Positions 15,849-23,332 of a stretch of 37,421 nucleotides of DNA are shown in pieces. The notes beneath the pieces are model-generated. The model did no database searches and was not told the origin of the DNA. It saw only the letters and a program-made list of their open reading frames with translations. The position numbers were made by a program, and so were the translations under genes. This DNA is from Muribaculaceae bacterium (lineage in GTDB: Bacteria > Bacillota > Clostridia > Lachnospirales > Lachnospiraceae): the NCBI GenBank assembly GCA_023663465.1, contig JAMPHJ010000019.1:1-37421 (forward strand), in the 5' to 3' direction. Position 1 is the first letter of the stretch, and each line of letters opens with the position of its first letter.

Positions 15849-16897
15849 TGATTTAGTTCTCCCAGTCTTTTTACAGCGTTACTATAGTCGCCGCATTTTT
15901 GGTAATATTTTTTGGCATTTTCCATATCGCCCAGCGTTTCGTAGATGCTGGCGATATTGTAGTAGGCGCGGTAACTGTTGACGCCTTTGCGCGAATAGGA
16001 AGAAAGCGTCGTGGCTTTTTGAAACTCTGCAAGCGCCTTATCCCACATTTTTTTCTTCATATAAATCATACCCATCAGATAGACGAAATCGGCATGTTTC
16101 TCAAAACGGCTGTAGTGGTCTTGTAAGGTCAGCGCCAAGTCATATTTGGCAAGCTCGATCAGGCAATAGCCGTAAGTTTCCGTCATGCTCTGGACGAAAG
16201 CGGAATGTGGGTCGGCGTTAAGGTCCATACCCAGCTTATAATAGTAGGCGGCTTTTTCTAGGTCATTTAAGGAAATATAGTTTTGTCCAAGCTGGAAATA
16301 GATATAGGGGTTTGGTCCTTTCAGTTCCAAATCCTGCAGAAGCATTTCCAGATTACGAGTGGCGCGCATCCGTTTATCAGATTCGGACACATAGCCTTCA
16401 TGATAGAAGGTGAGCGGAAGCGGAAAGGAGTCCGGCTCTTTTCCATCCAGAGTTGTGACCTGTTCATGAATGCTGCCTTCATAATGACAGTAGTTGCGGT
16501 TAAAAAGCCTGCCGATTCGCTCTGTCATGACGGAGCGCACGCCCTGGATGATGTAGGGGTTGTTGCGGATAATCATGCCTACGGAATCCACGTTGTCTCG
16601 TAAGATATCCTCTAAGTCGGCAAGGTTGATATTTTCCAGATATTCGTCGCAGTCGATATTCAGAATCCAGTCGTTGCTCGCCTGGCTGATGCAGAAATTT
16701 CTTGCGGCGCTGAAATCATTGCACCAGTCGAAATGAAAGACCTTGTCCGTATATTTTTGCGCTGTTTCTATGGTTCTGTCTACAGAGCCGGTATCCGCCA
16801 CCACGATTTCAAATTTGCAGGGGCGCAGTCTTTTAAGACATTCTTCGATATGAATGTCTTCATTTTTGGCAATCATACAAACGGTAATGGGTAACAT
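15845..16897 (-). CDS. Family 2 glycosyltransferase with C-terminal TPR repeats (copy D)
   Basis: 350-residue GT2/TPR protein beginning MLPITVCMIAKNEDIHIEEC; donor-site motifs are DTGSVDRT and NIDCDEYLE. TPR-like units: YIYFQLGQNYISLNDLEKAA, YLMGMIYMKKKMWDKALAEF and YNIASIYETLGDMENAKKYY. A TTG two codons upstream (16903) is possible, but ATG 16897 is 10 nt from AAGGAAGG and aligns with the paralogues. First gene of the minus-strand run of copy D, copy C and the third CgeB-like gene; a likely sigma-A promoter lies at 16958-16986. Confidence 0.86.
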   Translation of the reverse strand: MLPITVCMIAKNEDIHIEECLKRLRPCKFEIVVADTGSVDRTIETAQKYTDKVFHFDWCNDFSAARNFCISQASNDWILNIDCDEYLENINLADLEDILRDNVDSVGMIIRNNPYIIQGVRSVMTERIGRLFNRNYCHYEGSIHEQVTTLDGKEPDSFPLPLTFYHEGYVSESDKRMRATRNLEMLLQDLELKGPNPYIYFQLGQNYISLNDLEKAAYYYKLGMDLNADPHSAFVQSMTETYGYCLIELAKYDLALTLQDHYSRFEKHADFVYLMGMIYMKKKMWDKALAEFQKATTLSSYSRKGVNSYRAYYNIASIYETLGDMENAKKYYQKCGDYSNAVKRLGELNQ

Positions 16898-16957
16898 AGT
16901 CAATCAGCCTTCCTTTTATGCAATCGTAATTTTTTTAAACTTAATTTTTTCAAACTT

Positions 16958-16986
16958 ATTTTATCATTTTTTGCAGATTCCTACAA
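16958..16986 (-). promoter_or_regulatory. Probable sigma-A promoter for the copy D operon
   Basis: On the minus strand TTGTAG (16986-16981), a 17-nt spacer and TAAAAT (16963-16958). The match is moderate. The 16898-17214 spacer contains no gene; besides this site it holds phased T-tracts and the promoter/operator of the HTH gene. Confidence 0.5.
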
Positions 16987-16987
16987 T

Positions 16988-17058
16988 GATTTCGCTTTGA
17001 TTTCACCCGGATTTCATCGGATTTTACCTAGTTTTTACCCGATTTTTTCAGATTCTTT
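16988..17058. repeat. Helically phased T-tracts (GATTT repeats), probable curved DNA
   Basis: Within the divergent spacer, T-tracts of 3-6 bases are centred near 16991, 17002, 17013, 17023, 17034, 17045 and 17057, that is every 10.5-11.5 bp. Most are part of a GATTT unit (16988, 16999, 17010, 17020, 17041). Phasing at the helical repeat is the sequence signature of intrinsic DNA curvature. Confidence 0.6.
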
Positions 17059-17102
17059 AAGAAAATTTCGATGATAGCTACGGAATTTCGTTTAAAATAT
17101 GC

Positions 17103-17140
17103 AAGAAATGGTTTCTTTTTTGCGATTTTTATGGTAGAAT
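17103..17140 (+). promoter_or_regulatory. Candidate promoter with overlapping operator for the HTH gene
   Basis: AAGAAA-TGG-TTTCTT (17103-17117) is a perfect inverted repeat. Its right arm would be the -35 (TTTCTT) of a promoter with a 17-nt spacer and TAGAAT at 17135-17140. Such an overlap would suit autorepression by the regulator encoded at 17215, but the -35 is poor. Confidence 0.4.
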
Positions 17141-17214
17141 AACTCTATGCAAAGTGATTGGTGAGGTCATCTTCGCTATGAGTATGAAAATTTACATTTT
17201 AGGAGGGACTGCAT

Positions 17215-17553
17215 ATGACTAAGGCAGAGATGTTAAAAGCAGAAATTTTATTACAGTACAAGAGCGTACGACAATTCGCGATTGAAATGGAAATTCCATA
17301 TTCTACACTTGTAACCGCACTGGACAGGGGCATCGAGGGAATGGCATACGGAACCGTAATCAGGATGTGCGATAAGCTGAATCTGAATCCGGTTGATTTT
17401 TCTCCGCTGGATAAGAAGAGTCCGCTTGGCAGCAAGATTCTGGAAAACAGAGTCATGCAGTATTATGTGAAGCTCAATAAAAACGGGCGTAAGAAGGCAC
17501 TGGAACTGATGGAGGATTATGCGCAGCTTGAGAAATATCAGGCGGCGGAGTAG
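17215..17553 (+). CDS. Small XRE/Cro-like helix-turn-helix regulator
   Basis: 112-residue protein with an N-terminal helix-turn-helix: YKSVRQFAIEMEIPYSTLVT (about residues 16-35) followed by RMCDKLNLNPVDF, a classical XRE-fold arrangement. The C-terminal half is a charged helical segment (NKNGRKKALELMEDYAQLEK) that could mediate dimerisation. GGAGGG lies 9 nt before ATG. It sits head-to-head with the glycosyltransferase operon and 5 nt before glf, so it may control either one or both (inference). Confidence 0.8.
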   Translation: MTKAEMLKAEILLQYKSVRQFAIEMEIPYSTLVTALDRGIEGMAYGTVIRMCDKLNLNPVDFSPLDKKSPLGSKILENRVMQYYVKLNKNGRKKALELMEDYAQLEKYQAAE

Positions 17554-17558
17554 CGGTT

Positions 17559-18710
17559 ATGCGATATGATTATCTGGTAGTCGGTTCCGGGCTGTTTGGT
17601 TCCGTCTTTGCGCATGAGATGACGAAGCAGGGGAAAAAAGTCCTAGTCATCGACAAAAGAAGTCACATTGCAGGAAATATTTACACGGAAACAATTTTGG
17701 ACATTCCCGTACATAAGTATGGGGCACACATTTTTCATACGTCGAGTCAGCCGGTATGGAATTACGTCCGCCAGTTTGCAGAGTTTAATCATTATGTAAA
17801 TTCGCCTGTGGCAAGATATGGAGAGGAACTTTATAACCTTCCCTTTAATATGAATACGTTTCATCAGATGTGGGGCGTTGTAACGCCGGCGCAGGCGAAG
17901 AAAAAAATCGCCGAACAGATAGCGCAGTCAGGAATCGAGAACCCACAGAATCTGGAGGAACAGGCGTTGTCTTTGGTTGGGCCGGACGTCTATGAGAAAT
18001 TAATCAAAGGCTATACGGAGAAACAATGGGGACGCAGCTGCAAGGAACTGCCCGCTTTTATTATCAAAAGACTGCCGCTTCGTTTCATCTATGATAACAA
18101 CTATTTTAACGATACTTATCAGGGGATTCCGATTGGAGGTTATACGGGTATCATAGAGAAACTATTATCTGGGATAGAAGTGAAGACGGGCGTTTCCTAT
18201 CAGGAATATATCCAGCCCGCATCTGCGGGGCAGCAGGAAGACTTTGCAGACCGAACAGGGAATACGTTTGAAAAAGTGCTTTATACGGGAATGATTGACG
18301 AGTATTTCGACTATCGTCTCGGACATCTGGAATACCGCTCTTTGCGGTTTGAATGGGAAGAAATGCCGGAATGCGATAACTATCAGGGGAATGCGGTAGT
18401 CAATTATACGGATAGGGAAACACCATATACGAGGGTGATAGAACACAAACATTTTGCATTCGGTAAACAGAAAGGCACTGTGATTTCGAGAGAATATTCT
18501 GCGGAATGGAAACCAGGTGAGGAACCTTATTATCCAGTGAATGATGAAAAAAATAATACTTTGCTGCAGGCTTACCGGGCGCTTGCCGAAAAAGAACCGC
18601 GGGTTCTGTTCGGGGGACGTCTTGGGGAATATCAATATTATGATATGGATAAAGTCATTGCGGCGGCATTGCGTATGGTAGAACAGGAAGCAGCCGGGGA
18701 AAATAAATAA
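17559..18710 (+). CDS. glf: UDP-galactopyranose mutase
   Basis: 383-residue flavoenzyme that interconverts UDP-galactopyranose and UDP-galactofuranose in the cytoplasm, supplying Galf for surface glycans. The FAD-binding Rossmann motif is at the N-terminus (YDYLVVGSGLFGSVFAHEM), followed by KRSHIAGNIYTE and the KYGAHIFHTSSQPVWNYV segment typical of the family; GYTEKQWGR and NNYFNDTYQGIPIGGYTGII are also conserved. Length is normal. It follows the HTH gene by 5 nt; GGAG in that gene's end serves as ribosome-binding site. Its stop codon lies in the loop of its own terminator. Proximity to the glycosyltransferase island suggests Galf as one donor sugar (inference). Confidence 0.95.
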   Translation: MRYDYLVVGSGLFGSVFAHEMTKQGKKVLVIDKRSHIAGNIYTETILDIPVHKYGAHIFHTSSQPVWNYVRQFAEFNHYVNSPVARYGEELYNLPFNMNTFHQMWGVVTPAQAKKKIAEQIAQSGIENPQNLEEQALSLVGPDVYEKLIKGYTEKQWGRSCKELPAFIIKRLPLRFIYDNNYFNDTYQGIPIGGYTGIIEKLLSGIEVKTGVSYQEYIQPASAGQQEDFADRTGNTFEKVLYTGMIDEYFDYRLGHLEYRSLRFEWEEMPECDNYQGNAVVNYTDRETPYTRVIEHKHFAFGKQKGTVISREYSAEWKPGEEPYYPVNDEKNNTLLQAYRALAEKEPRVLFGGRLGEYQYYDMDKVIAAALRMVEQEAAGENK

Positions 18711-18726
18711 CCCCGGCTGTTTTTTT
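18691..18726 (+). terminator. Terminator overlapping the end of glf
   Basis: CAGCCGGGG (18691-18699) pairs perfectly with CCCCGGCTG (18711-18719), followed by seven T residues. The 11-nt loop contains the glf TAA stop, so the left arm encodes the last residues of the protein. A terminating ribosome would cover the left arm. Confidence 0.92.
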
Positions 18727-18727
18727 C

Positions 18728-18755
18728 TTGACAATTCCCTGTTCTCTGCTATAAT
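18728..18755 (+). promoter_or_regulatory. Consensus sigma-A promoter of the carboxyltransferase gene
   Basis: TTGACA (18728-18733), 16-nt spacer, TATAAT (18750-18755): both hexamers perfect. The -35 begins one base after the glf terminator T-run, giving a compact boundary between two units. Confidence 0.92.
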
Positions 18756-18817
18756 ACATTTATATAGTTTGAATATCAAAATATTAAGCTATCAAATAAA
18801 GAGCGGGAGGTTTTGGT

Positions 18818-20428
18818 ATGGACTGGGATGAAGCGATTCGGGAACTGGATGAGAGAAGAAAAAGGGCGCTTGCGGGAGGCGGAAGGCAGCGGGTTGAGAA
18901 ACAGCACCAAAGCGGCAAGCTGACGGCAAGGGAGCGGATAGAGATATTGCTGGATGAAGGCACTTTCGTCGAAGTGGACGGATTTGTGGAATCCAGAATC
19001 GACGATTTTGATTTGGATAAAAGACGTGTGCCGGGAGACGGCGTTGTGACAGGCTATGGGGAAATTGACGGAAGGCTGGTCTTTGTATCCAGTGAGGATT
19101 TCACGGTAATCGGCGGGACGCTGGGCGAATATCATTCCTTCAAAATCTGCCGGATTCAGGATATGGCGATGCAGATGAAAGCGCCGCTTATCTGTATCAA
19201 TGACAGCGGCGGCGCCAGAATCGAGGAAGGGATTTCTTCTTTAAGCGGTTACAGCGGCATGTTTCTGCGGCATACACAGGCTTCCGGCGTCATTCCGCAG
19301 ATTGCCGTCATCTTAGGTCCTTGTTCCGGCGGCGCCTGTTATGCACCTGCTATCTGCGACTTTATTTTTATGGTCAAAGATATCTCCAAAATGTTTATCA
19401 CCGGTCCCAATGTGGTGAAGACGGTCATCAACGAAGAGGTATCGACAGAAGAACTGGGCGGTGCGCAGGTACATGCAGAAAAAAGCGGTGTTTCCCATTT
19501 TACTTATGAATCAGAAGGAGAATGCCTGATGGGCGTCCGCAAGCTGTTATCTTATCTGCCGGGCAATTATGAGGAAAAGCCGCCCGTTATCAATACGAAA
19601 GAAAGGCAGAAGCATCTAACTGGCGTCGGTAAAGTATTTGGCAGGTTTGGGAAAGTAGATGGGGCGTTGAAATTAAAGGCAGCGCAGATTAAAGATATCG
19701 TGCCGGACAATTCCCGCCATGCTTATGATGTAAAAGAAGTGATTCATTGTATCGTAGATGAGGGAAGCTTTTTCGAGGTACAGAAAGAATTTGCCCAAAA
19801 TGGTGTAGTAGGATGGGGCAGAATGGATGGCAGGGTCGTGGGCTTTGTAGCCAATCAGCCAAATGTCATGGGTGGTTCCCTCGATTATCATGTATCGGAT
19901 AAAATAGCCAGATTTATCCGCTTCTGCGACTGTTTCAACATTCCGCTTGTCACGCTGATTGACGTGCCCGCCTTTTTACCGGGGACGGCCCAGGAGCACA
20001 ACGGGATTATCCGTCACGGGGCGAAGATTTTATACGCCTATTCGGAGGCAACCGTGCCGAAGATATCGCTGATTATGCGCAAAGCGTATGGCGGCGCTTA
20101 TATTGCGATGAATTCAAAAGAAATGGGAGCGGATATCGTCTATGCCTGGCCCATTGCGGAAATCGCCGTCATGGGGGCGGACGGGGCGGTCAACATTGCG
20201 TTTAAAAGGAAGATTAAAGCTGCCACAGACCCGGAAGCGATGCGCGCCCAGTGCAAGGCGGAGTATGAACAGCGTTTTCTCAATCCCTATGTCGCGGCGG
20301 CAAGAGGCTATGTCAACGAAGTAATCAAGCCGGAAGAAACAAGGGACGCGTTAATCAAGGCGCTGCACGGACTGAAAAATAAGAAGGTGGAAAGACCGGG
20401 AAAGAAGCATGGGAACATTCCATTGTAA
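18818..20428 (+). CDS. Biotin-dependent carboxyltransferase subunit (PccB/MmdA type)
   Basis: 536-residue two-domain crotonase-fold carboxyltransferase. It would move a carboxyl group between biotin and an acyl-CoA (propionyl-/methylmalonyl- or a related CoA). The N-terminal half has DSGGARIEEG (about 128-137) and GPCSGGACYAP (about 168-178), the C-terminal half DVPAFLPGTAQEHNGIIRHG and RKAYGGAYIAMNSKEMGADI; the paired Gly-rich turns form the two oxyanion holes. GGGAGG precedes ATG. It is normally partnered by a biotin carrier plus either biotin carboxylase or membrane decarboxylase subunits, none of which is adjacent, so the exact reaction (carboxylase or decarboxylase) cannot be decided and no symbol is given. 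Confidence 0.88.
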   Translation: MDWDEAIRELDERRKRALAGGGRQRVEKQHQSGKLTARERIEILLDEGTFVEVDGFVESRIDDFDLDKRRVPGDGVVTGYGEIDGRLVFVSSEDFTVIGGTLGEYHSFKICRIQDMAMQMKAPLICINDSGGARIEEGISSLSGYSGMFLRHTQASGVIPQIAVILGPCSGGACYAPAICDFIFMVKDISKMFITGPNVVKTVINEEVSTEELGGAQVHAEKSGVSHFTYESEGECLMGVRKLLSYLPGNYEEKPPVINTKERQKHLTGVGKVFGRFGKVDGALKLKAAQIKDIVPDNSRHAYDVKEVIHCIVDEGSFFEVQKEFAQNGVVGWGRMDGRVVGFVANQPNVMGGSLDYHVSDKIARFIRFCDCFNIPLVTLIDVPAFLPGTAQEHNGIIRHGAKILYAYSEATVPKISLIMRKAYGGAYIAMNSKEMGADIVYAWPIAEIAVMGADGAVNIAFKRKIKAATDPEAMRAQCKAEYEQRFLNPYVAAARGYVNEVIKPEETRDALIKALHGLKNKKVERPGKKHGNIPL

Positions 20429-20463
20429 AAGAGAATAAACGCCTATTCTTTCACTGCAATCAT

Positions 20464-20510
20464 AAAAATCCTCTACGATACCTTGCGATATCATAGAGGA
20501 TTTTCTTTTG
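20464..20510. terminator. Bidirectional terminator between convergent genes
   Basis: AAAATCCTCTA (20465-20475) pairs with TAGAGGATTTT (20494-20504), with further GATA/TATC pairing inside. T-rich tails follow on the plus strand (TTTTCTTTT) and on the minus strand (TTTTT within the stem end). It serves the carboxyltransferase gene and the FliD-like gene. Confidence 0.85.
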
Positions 20511-20521
20511 CAAAGCTGCTC

Positions 20522-21835
20522 CTAGCAGTAACTATTAAACATCATCCCGCTGTAGGCGCTGGTGATGTAGGGGGTTGCAAAGTTTTTACCCGGATTCTTA
20601 TAGGCTACGACAATATTGTTGACGTAATCCATTGGGTTCAAAGCAATCTGATTGGATTTACGCACCAATGACTGGGTGAAATCGGTAATCGAGGAAAACG
20701 CTTCCTGCGCGTTGGAGCCAGTCGCCGTTTTCTGCATCATGTCGCTATCGATTTCCAGCGTACCGTCAAGATTTAAATTCAGTCCTGCAGAAGTCAGTCC
20801 CGGCGCATATAGGCGCGTAATGTTGCTGAGGTCATGAACGATACGGTTGCTCTTCGGATGTCTGTCGCTATATTCAGCAGCCGCACGCAAGAACGAATTA
20901 AATCCGTTTACCAAAGTGCTGATATTATCCGTCAGGGATTCTACGTCCGTCTTCAGACCGATGGAAGCAGTCTCGCCTTCTTCGCTGCTGACGCCGTTTA
21001 AAGTTAAATTGTAAGTGTGCCCTATGGTCACATGGTTGGAAGGTGAAGTGTGCTCCTGACCGTTTACCGAGTATCTGGCATTGGAAGGAGCCGATGCCAC
21101 ATAATCCAAGCCCAGATAATCGACAGCGCCGGAAGTCTTGCTCGTGCGATGGTCCGACACATGGAAAATATGGGATTTATTATTTTTGACGCCGGTTGCG
21201 TTGGATTCCAGTTTCAGACAGAAACGGTTTTCATCATCCGCCAGAACCTGCCCGGTAATGCCGATATTGGCATTGCTGATTAATCTGGCAAGACGTTCCT
21301 GTACGTTTCTATTCGTGTCTTCCGATTTGATGTTAAACTGAAATTCATAGTTTAAATCGTCGATGCTGATATCGAAAGAATAGGTAGAAGCGGGAAGTCC
21401 CACCGGCTCGTCTCCGGGAAGGTAATTTCCCATATTAATCTGTGGAGAAGCAAGCGCATACACTTCCACGTCCATCGAAGGAACGTTTGCGGAATCCCCT
21501 TGCGTACCGATATAGGAAGCGGATGCAATATTCTCATTGCTGGAATAAGCTGCTTTCTTATTTAACATCTCGTTTTCATCCAGACCGCCCAGAGAGGCTA
21601 TCGTATTGCGTAAATCCCTGGCGTTTTCTTTCATGCCGACAGCAAAGGAACAGGACTCCCTGCTTGTATCGAGAATATACAAAGGAGCGTCTTTATTCAT
21701 TTTGACAATGGAATTATAAACGCTGCGCAGCTCGCTTTTCTTGTGTGTGTCATAAGGCGTACTGCTTTTAGGCGCATAGGTAGTCATATAATAGTTGTAG
21801 ATGTTGGAATAATTATGAATACTATTATAAGCCAT
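20522..21835 (-). CDS. FliD-like protein with C-terminal cysteine, function unknown
   Basis: 437 residues. ATG 21835 has AAGGAGG 8 nt upstream; a longer frame from 21871 lacks one. No signal peptide or membrane segment. The middle resembles the outer domains of FliD: YSFDISIDDLNYEFQFNIKS, then NANIGITGQVLADDENRFCL, and SLTDNISTLVNGFNSFLRAA as in FliD C-terminal domains. It lacks the FliD N-terminal signature and the coiled-coil tail. The N-terminus is Tyr/Asn-rich (NSIHNYSNIYNYYMTTY), and the protein ends SGMMFNSYC with cysteine as the last residue. Probably exported with the flagellum or associated with its cap; this is inference from similarity and the flagellar neighbourhood. Convergent with the carboxyltransferase gene. 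Confidence 0.6.
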   Translation of the reverse strand: MAYNSIHNYSNIYNYYMTTYAPKSSTPYDTHKKSELRSVYNSIVKMNKDAPLYILDTSRESCSFAVGMKENARDLRNTIASLGGLDENEMLNKKAAYSSNENIASASYIGTQGDSANVPSMDVEVYALASPQINMGNYLPGDEPVGLPASTYSFDISIDDLNYEFQFNIKSEDTNRNVQERLARLISNANIGITGQVLADDENRFCLKLESNATGVKNNKSHIFHVSDHRTSKTSGAVDYLGLDYVASAPSNARYSVNGQEHTSPSNHVTIGHTYNLTLNGVSSEEGETASIGLKTDVESLTDNISTLVNGFNSFLRAAAEYSDRHPKSNRIVHDLSNITRLYAPGLTSAGLNLNLDGTLEIDSDMMQKTATGSNAQEAFSSITDFTQSLVRKSNQIALNPMDYVNNIVVAYKNPGKNFATPYITSAYSGMMFNSYC

Positions 21836-21934
21836 GATACCCCTCCTTTCTTCCCTGAAATCTGATATCATGTAAATGGCGGGCTGTCCGTTGCCTCATA
21901 TGCCAGAATATTATAATATGAAGATTATAGTTTT

Positions 21935-21963
21935 ATTTTATCATTTTATAAACTGACAGGCAA
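21935..21963 (-). promoter_or_regulatory. Probable sigma-A promoter of the FliD-like gene
   Basis: On the minus strand TTGCCT (21963-21958), 17-nt spacer, TAAAAT (21940-21935); the leader would be about 95 nt. No sigma-28 match was found upstream, in contrast to flaG and hag. The 21836-22238 spacer otherwise holds only T-rich repeats and the rpmG promoter. Confidence 0.45.
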
Positions 21964-22048
21964 GCTGAACCTTGTCATAATTTGCATAAATATATAAAAT
22001 ATCAGTATTATATCTATTATATCGTATGGCAGCGTTGGAAAATTAAGC

Positions 22049-22119
22049 TTTTTTGGGAAAAAATTTATAATTTTTTCATTTTTTTGTTTTAGATTTTTGT
22101 TTTAGATTTTTTGGGAAAA
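22049..22119. repeat. Short T-rich direct repeats upstream of the rpmG promoter
   Basis: TTTTTGTTTTAGA occurs twice in tandem (22081-22093, 22094-22106). TTTTTTGGGAAAA occurs at 22049-22061 and again at 22107-22119. The second copy ends 3 nt before the -35, so the block may act as an UP-like AT-rich element; it may also simply be a small local duplication. Confidence 0.6.
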
Positions 22120-22122
22120 GAG

Positions 22123-22151
22123 TTGACGAAAACTTCCTGTTATGATATAGT
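22123..22151 (+). promoter_or_regulatory. Sigma-A promoter of rpmG-secE-nusG
   Basis: TTGACG (22123-22128), 17-nt spacer, TATAGT (22146-22151). It follows a long T-rich tract. The leader to rpmG would be about 80 nt. Confidence 0.85.
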
Positions 22152-22238
22152 ATTCAAACGAGATACGATTTAGGTCTTTTTTTTATGCTCAAATTTAGAA
22201 GATGAATTAAAGCAAATAGACATGTGGAGGTGGCAAGA

Positions 22239-22388
22239 ATGCGGACAAGAATTACATTGGCATGTACAGAATGTAAACAGCGTAATTACAATACTACGAA
22301 AGACAAGAAAACACATCCTGACAGAATGGAAATCAAGAAATATTGTAGATTCTGTAGAAAACATACGCTGCATAAAGAAACAAAATAA
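22239..22388 (+). CDS. rpmG: Ribosomal protein L33 (zinc-binding form)
   Basis: 49-residue bL33 of the large ribosomal subunit, [17 protein letters not shown] through [19 protein letters not shown]. Both cysteine pairs are present (Cys9, Cys12, Cys36, Cys39), so this is the zinc-containing form rather than the zinc-independent paralogue used under zinc limitation. GGAGGTGG lies just upstream. The order rpmG-secE-nusG is standard in Firmicutes. Confidence 0.97.
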   Translation: MRTRITLACTECKQRNYNTTKDKKTHPDRMEIKKYCRFCRKHTLHKETK

Positions 22389-22433
22389 GAAACAAGAAAC
22401 GAATAATGCGGCATAAGGAAGGAGTATCAGATT

Positions 22434-22652
22434 ATGGGAGAATCTGCAAAAACAGATAAAGAATTAAAACCCGTTAAATTCTGGGACGGCGTGAAAACCG
22501 AATTTAAGAAAATTACCTGGCCGGATAAGGAGGACCTTCTGAAACAGTCTATTGCGGTTGTTGCGATTTCCGTTGTTGTGGGGGCAATCATTACCGTTCT
22601 GGATTTTGTGCTTCAGTATGGCGTTGATTTTCTGACAACATTTACATTGTAG
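22434..22652 (+). CDS. secE: SecE, preprotein translocase subunit
   Basis: 72-residue single-span SecE that clamps SecY in the membrane. The amphipathic region VKFWDGVKTEFKKITWPDKE has the conserved K-x-x-W-P motif, followed by one membrane helix (IAVVAISVVVGAIITVLDFV). AAGGAAGGAG precedes the ATG. It is the short Gram-positive form. Confidence 0.96.
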   Translation: MGESAKTDKELKPVKFWDGVKTEFKKITWPDKEDLLKQSIAVVAISVVVGAIITVLDFVLQYGVDFLTTFTL

Positions 22653-22668
22653 AGTGAGAGGTAATCGT

Positions 22669-23187
22669 ATGGCGGAAGCAAATTGGTATGTTGTGCATAC
22701 TTATTCCGGGTATGAAAATAAAGTAAAAGCCAATATTGAGAAAACGATTGAGAACAGACATTTAGAGCAGGAAATTCTGGAAGTCCGGGTTCCGATGCAG
22801 GACGTAATGGAAATGAAAAACGGAGCCAGAAAGAATGTCCAGAAAAAGATGTTTCCGGGTTATGTGCTAATTAATATGGTAATGAACGACGATACCTGGT
22901 ATGTTGTGAGAAATACCAGAGGCGTTACAGGGTTCGTCGGACCGGGAAGCAAGCCGGTGCCATTGTCGGAAGCGGAAATGAAACCGCTGGGCATCAAGGT
23001 GGAAAATATTACGGTAGACTTTGCGGAAGGCGATACCATCGCGGTCATTGCGGGCGTATGGAAAGATACGATAGGCGTTGTCCAGCGGATGGACTACGGC
23101 AAACAGACCGCTACGATCAATGTGGAATTGTTTGGAAGGGAAACGCCGGTGGAAATCAGTTTCGCAGAAGTAAGGAGTATGCAGTAA
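22669..23187 (+). CDS. nusG: NusG, transcription elongation/termination factor
   Basis: 172-residue NusG that binds RNA polymerase and couples it to the ribosome or Rho. The NGN domain starts ANWYVVHTYSGYENKVKANI and includes KMFPGYVLINM; the C-terminal KOW domain is EGDTIAVIAGVWKDTIGVVQ. GTG at 22654 extends the frame by five codons, but ATG 22669 has GAGAGGT 6 nt upstream and fits the family N-terminus. The stop is followed by a 145-nt structured gap before rplK. Confidence 0.96.
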   Translation: MAEANWYVVHTYSGYENKVKANIEKTIENRHLEQEILEVRVPMQDVMEMKNGARKNVQKKMFPGYVLINMVMNDDTWYVVRNTRGVTGFVGPGSKPVPLSEAEMKPLGIKVENITVDFAEGDTIAVIAGVWKDTIGVVQRMDYGKQTATINVELFGRETPVEISFAEVRSMQ

Positions 23188-23216
23188 AAGAGTTAAGAAG
23201 TCCGGTGGGAAGTAAA

Positions 23217-23292
23217 ACTCCGGGCAGCAGATATTTATTCCGCTTAGGCGGTTTAAATATAAGTGTGGGAGTATACTTTAGCTGCGCTAAAG
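23217..23292 (+). promoter_or_regulatory. Structured leader in front of rplK-rplA
   Basis: Two hairpins: ATATTTA-TT-CCGC (23231-23243) with GCGG-TT-TAAATAT (23248-23260) around TTAG, enclosed by ACTCC/GGAGT (23217-23221 with 23268-23272); then CTTTAGC-TGC-GCTAAAG (23276-23292). No T-run follows either one. L1 is known to repress the L11-L1 operon by binding its mRNA leader in E. coli, so this may be an L1-binding site; I cannot match a specific L1 motif. Confidence 0.45.
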
Positions 23293-23332
23293 CGATTACG
23301 CCTATACCACATTATATTTAGGAGGTGCCATT

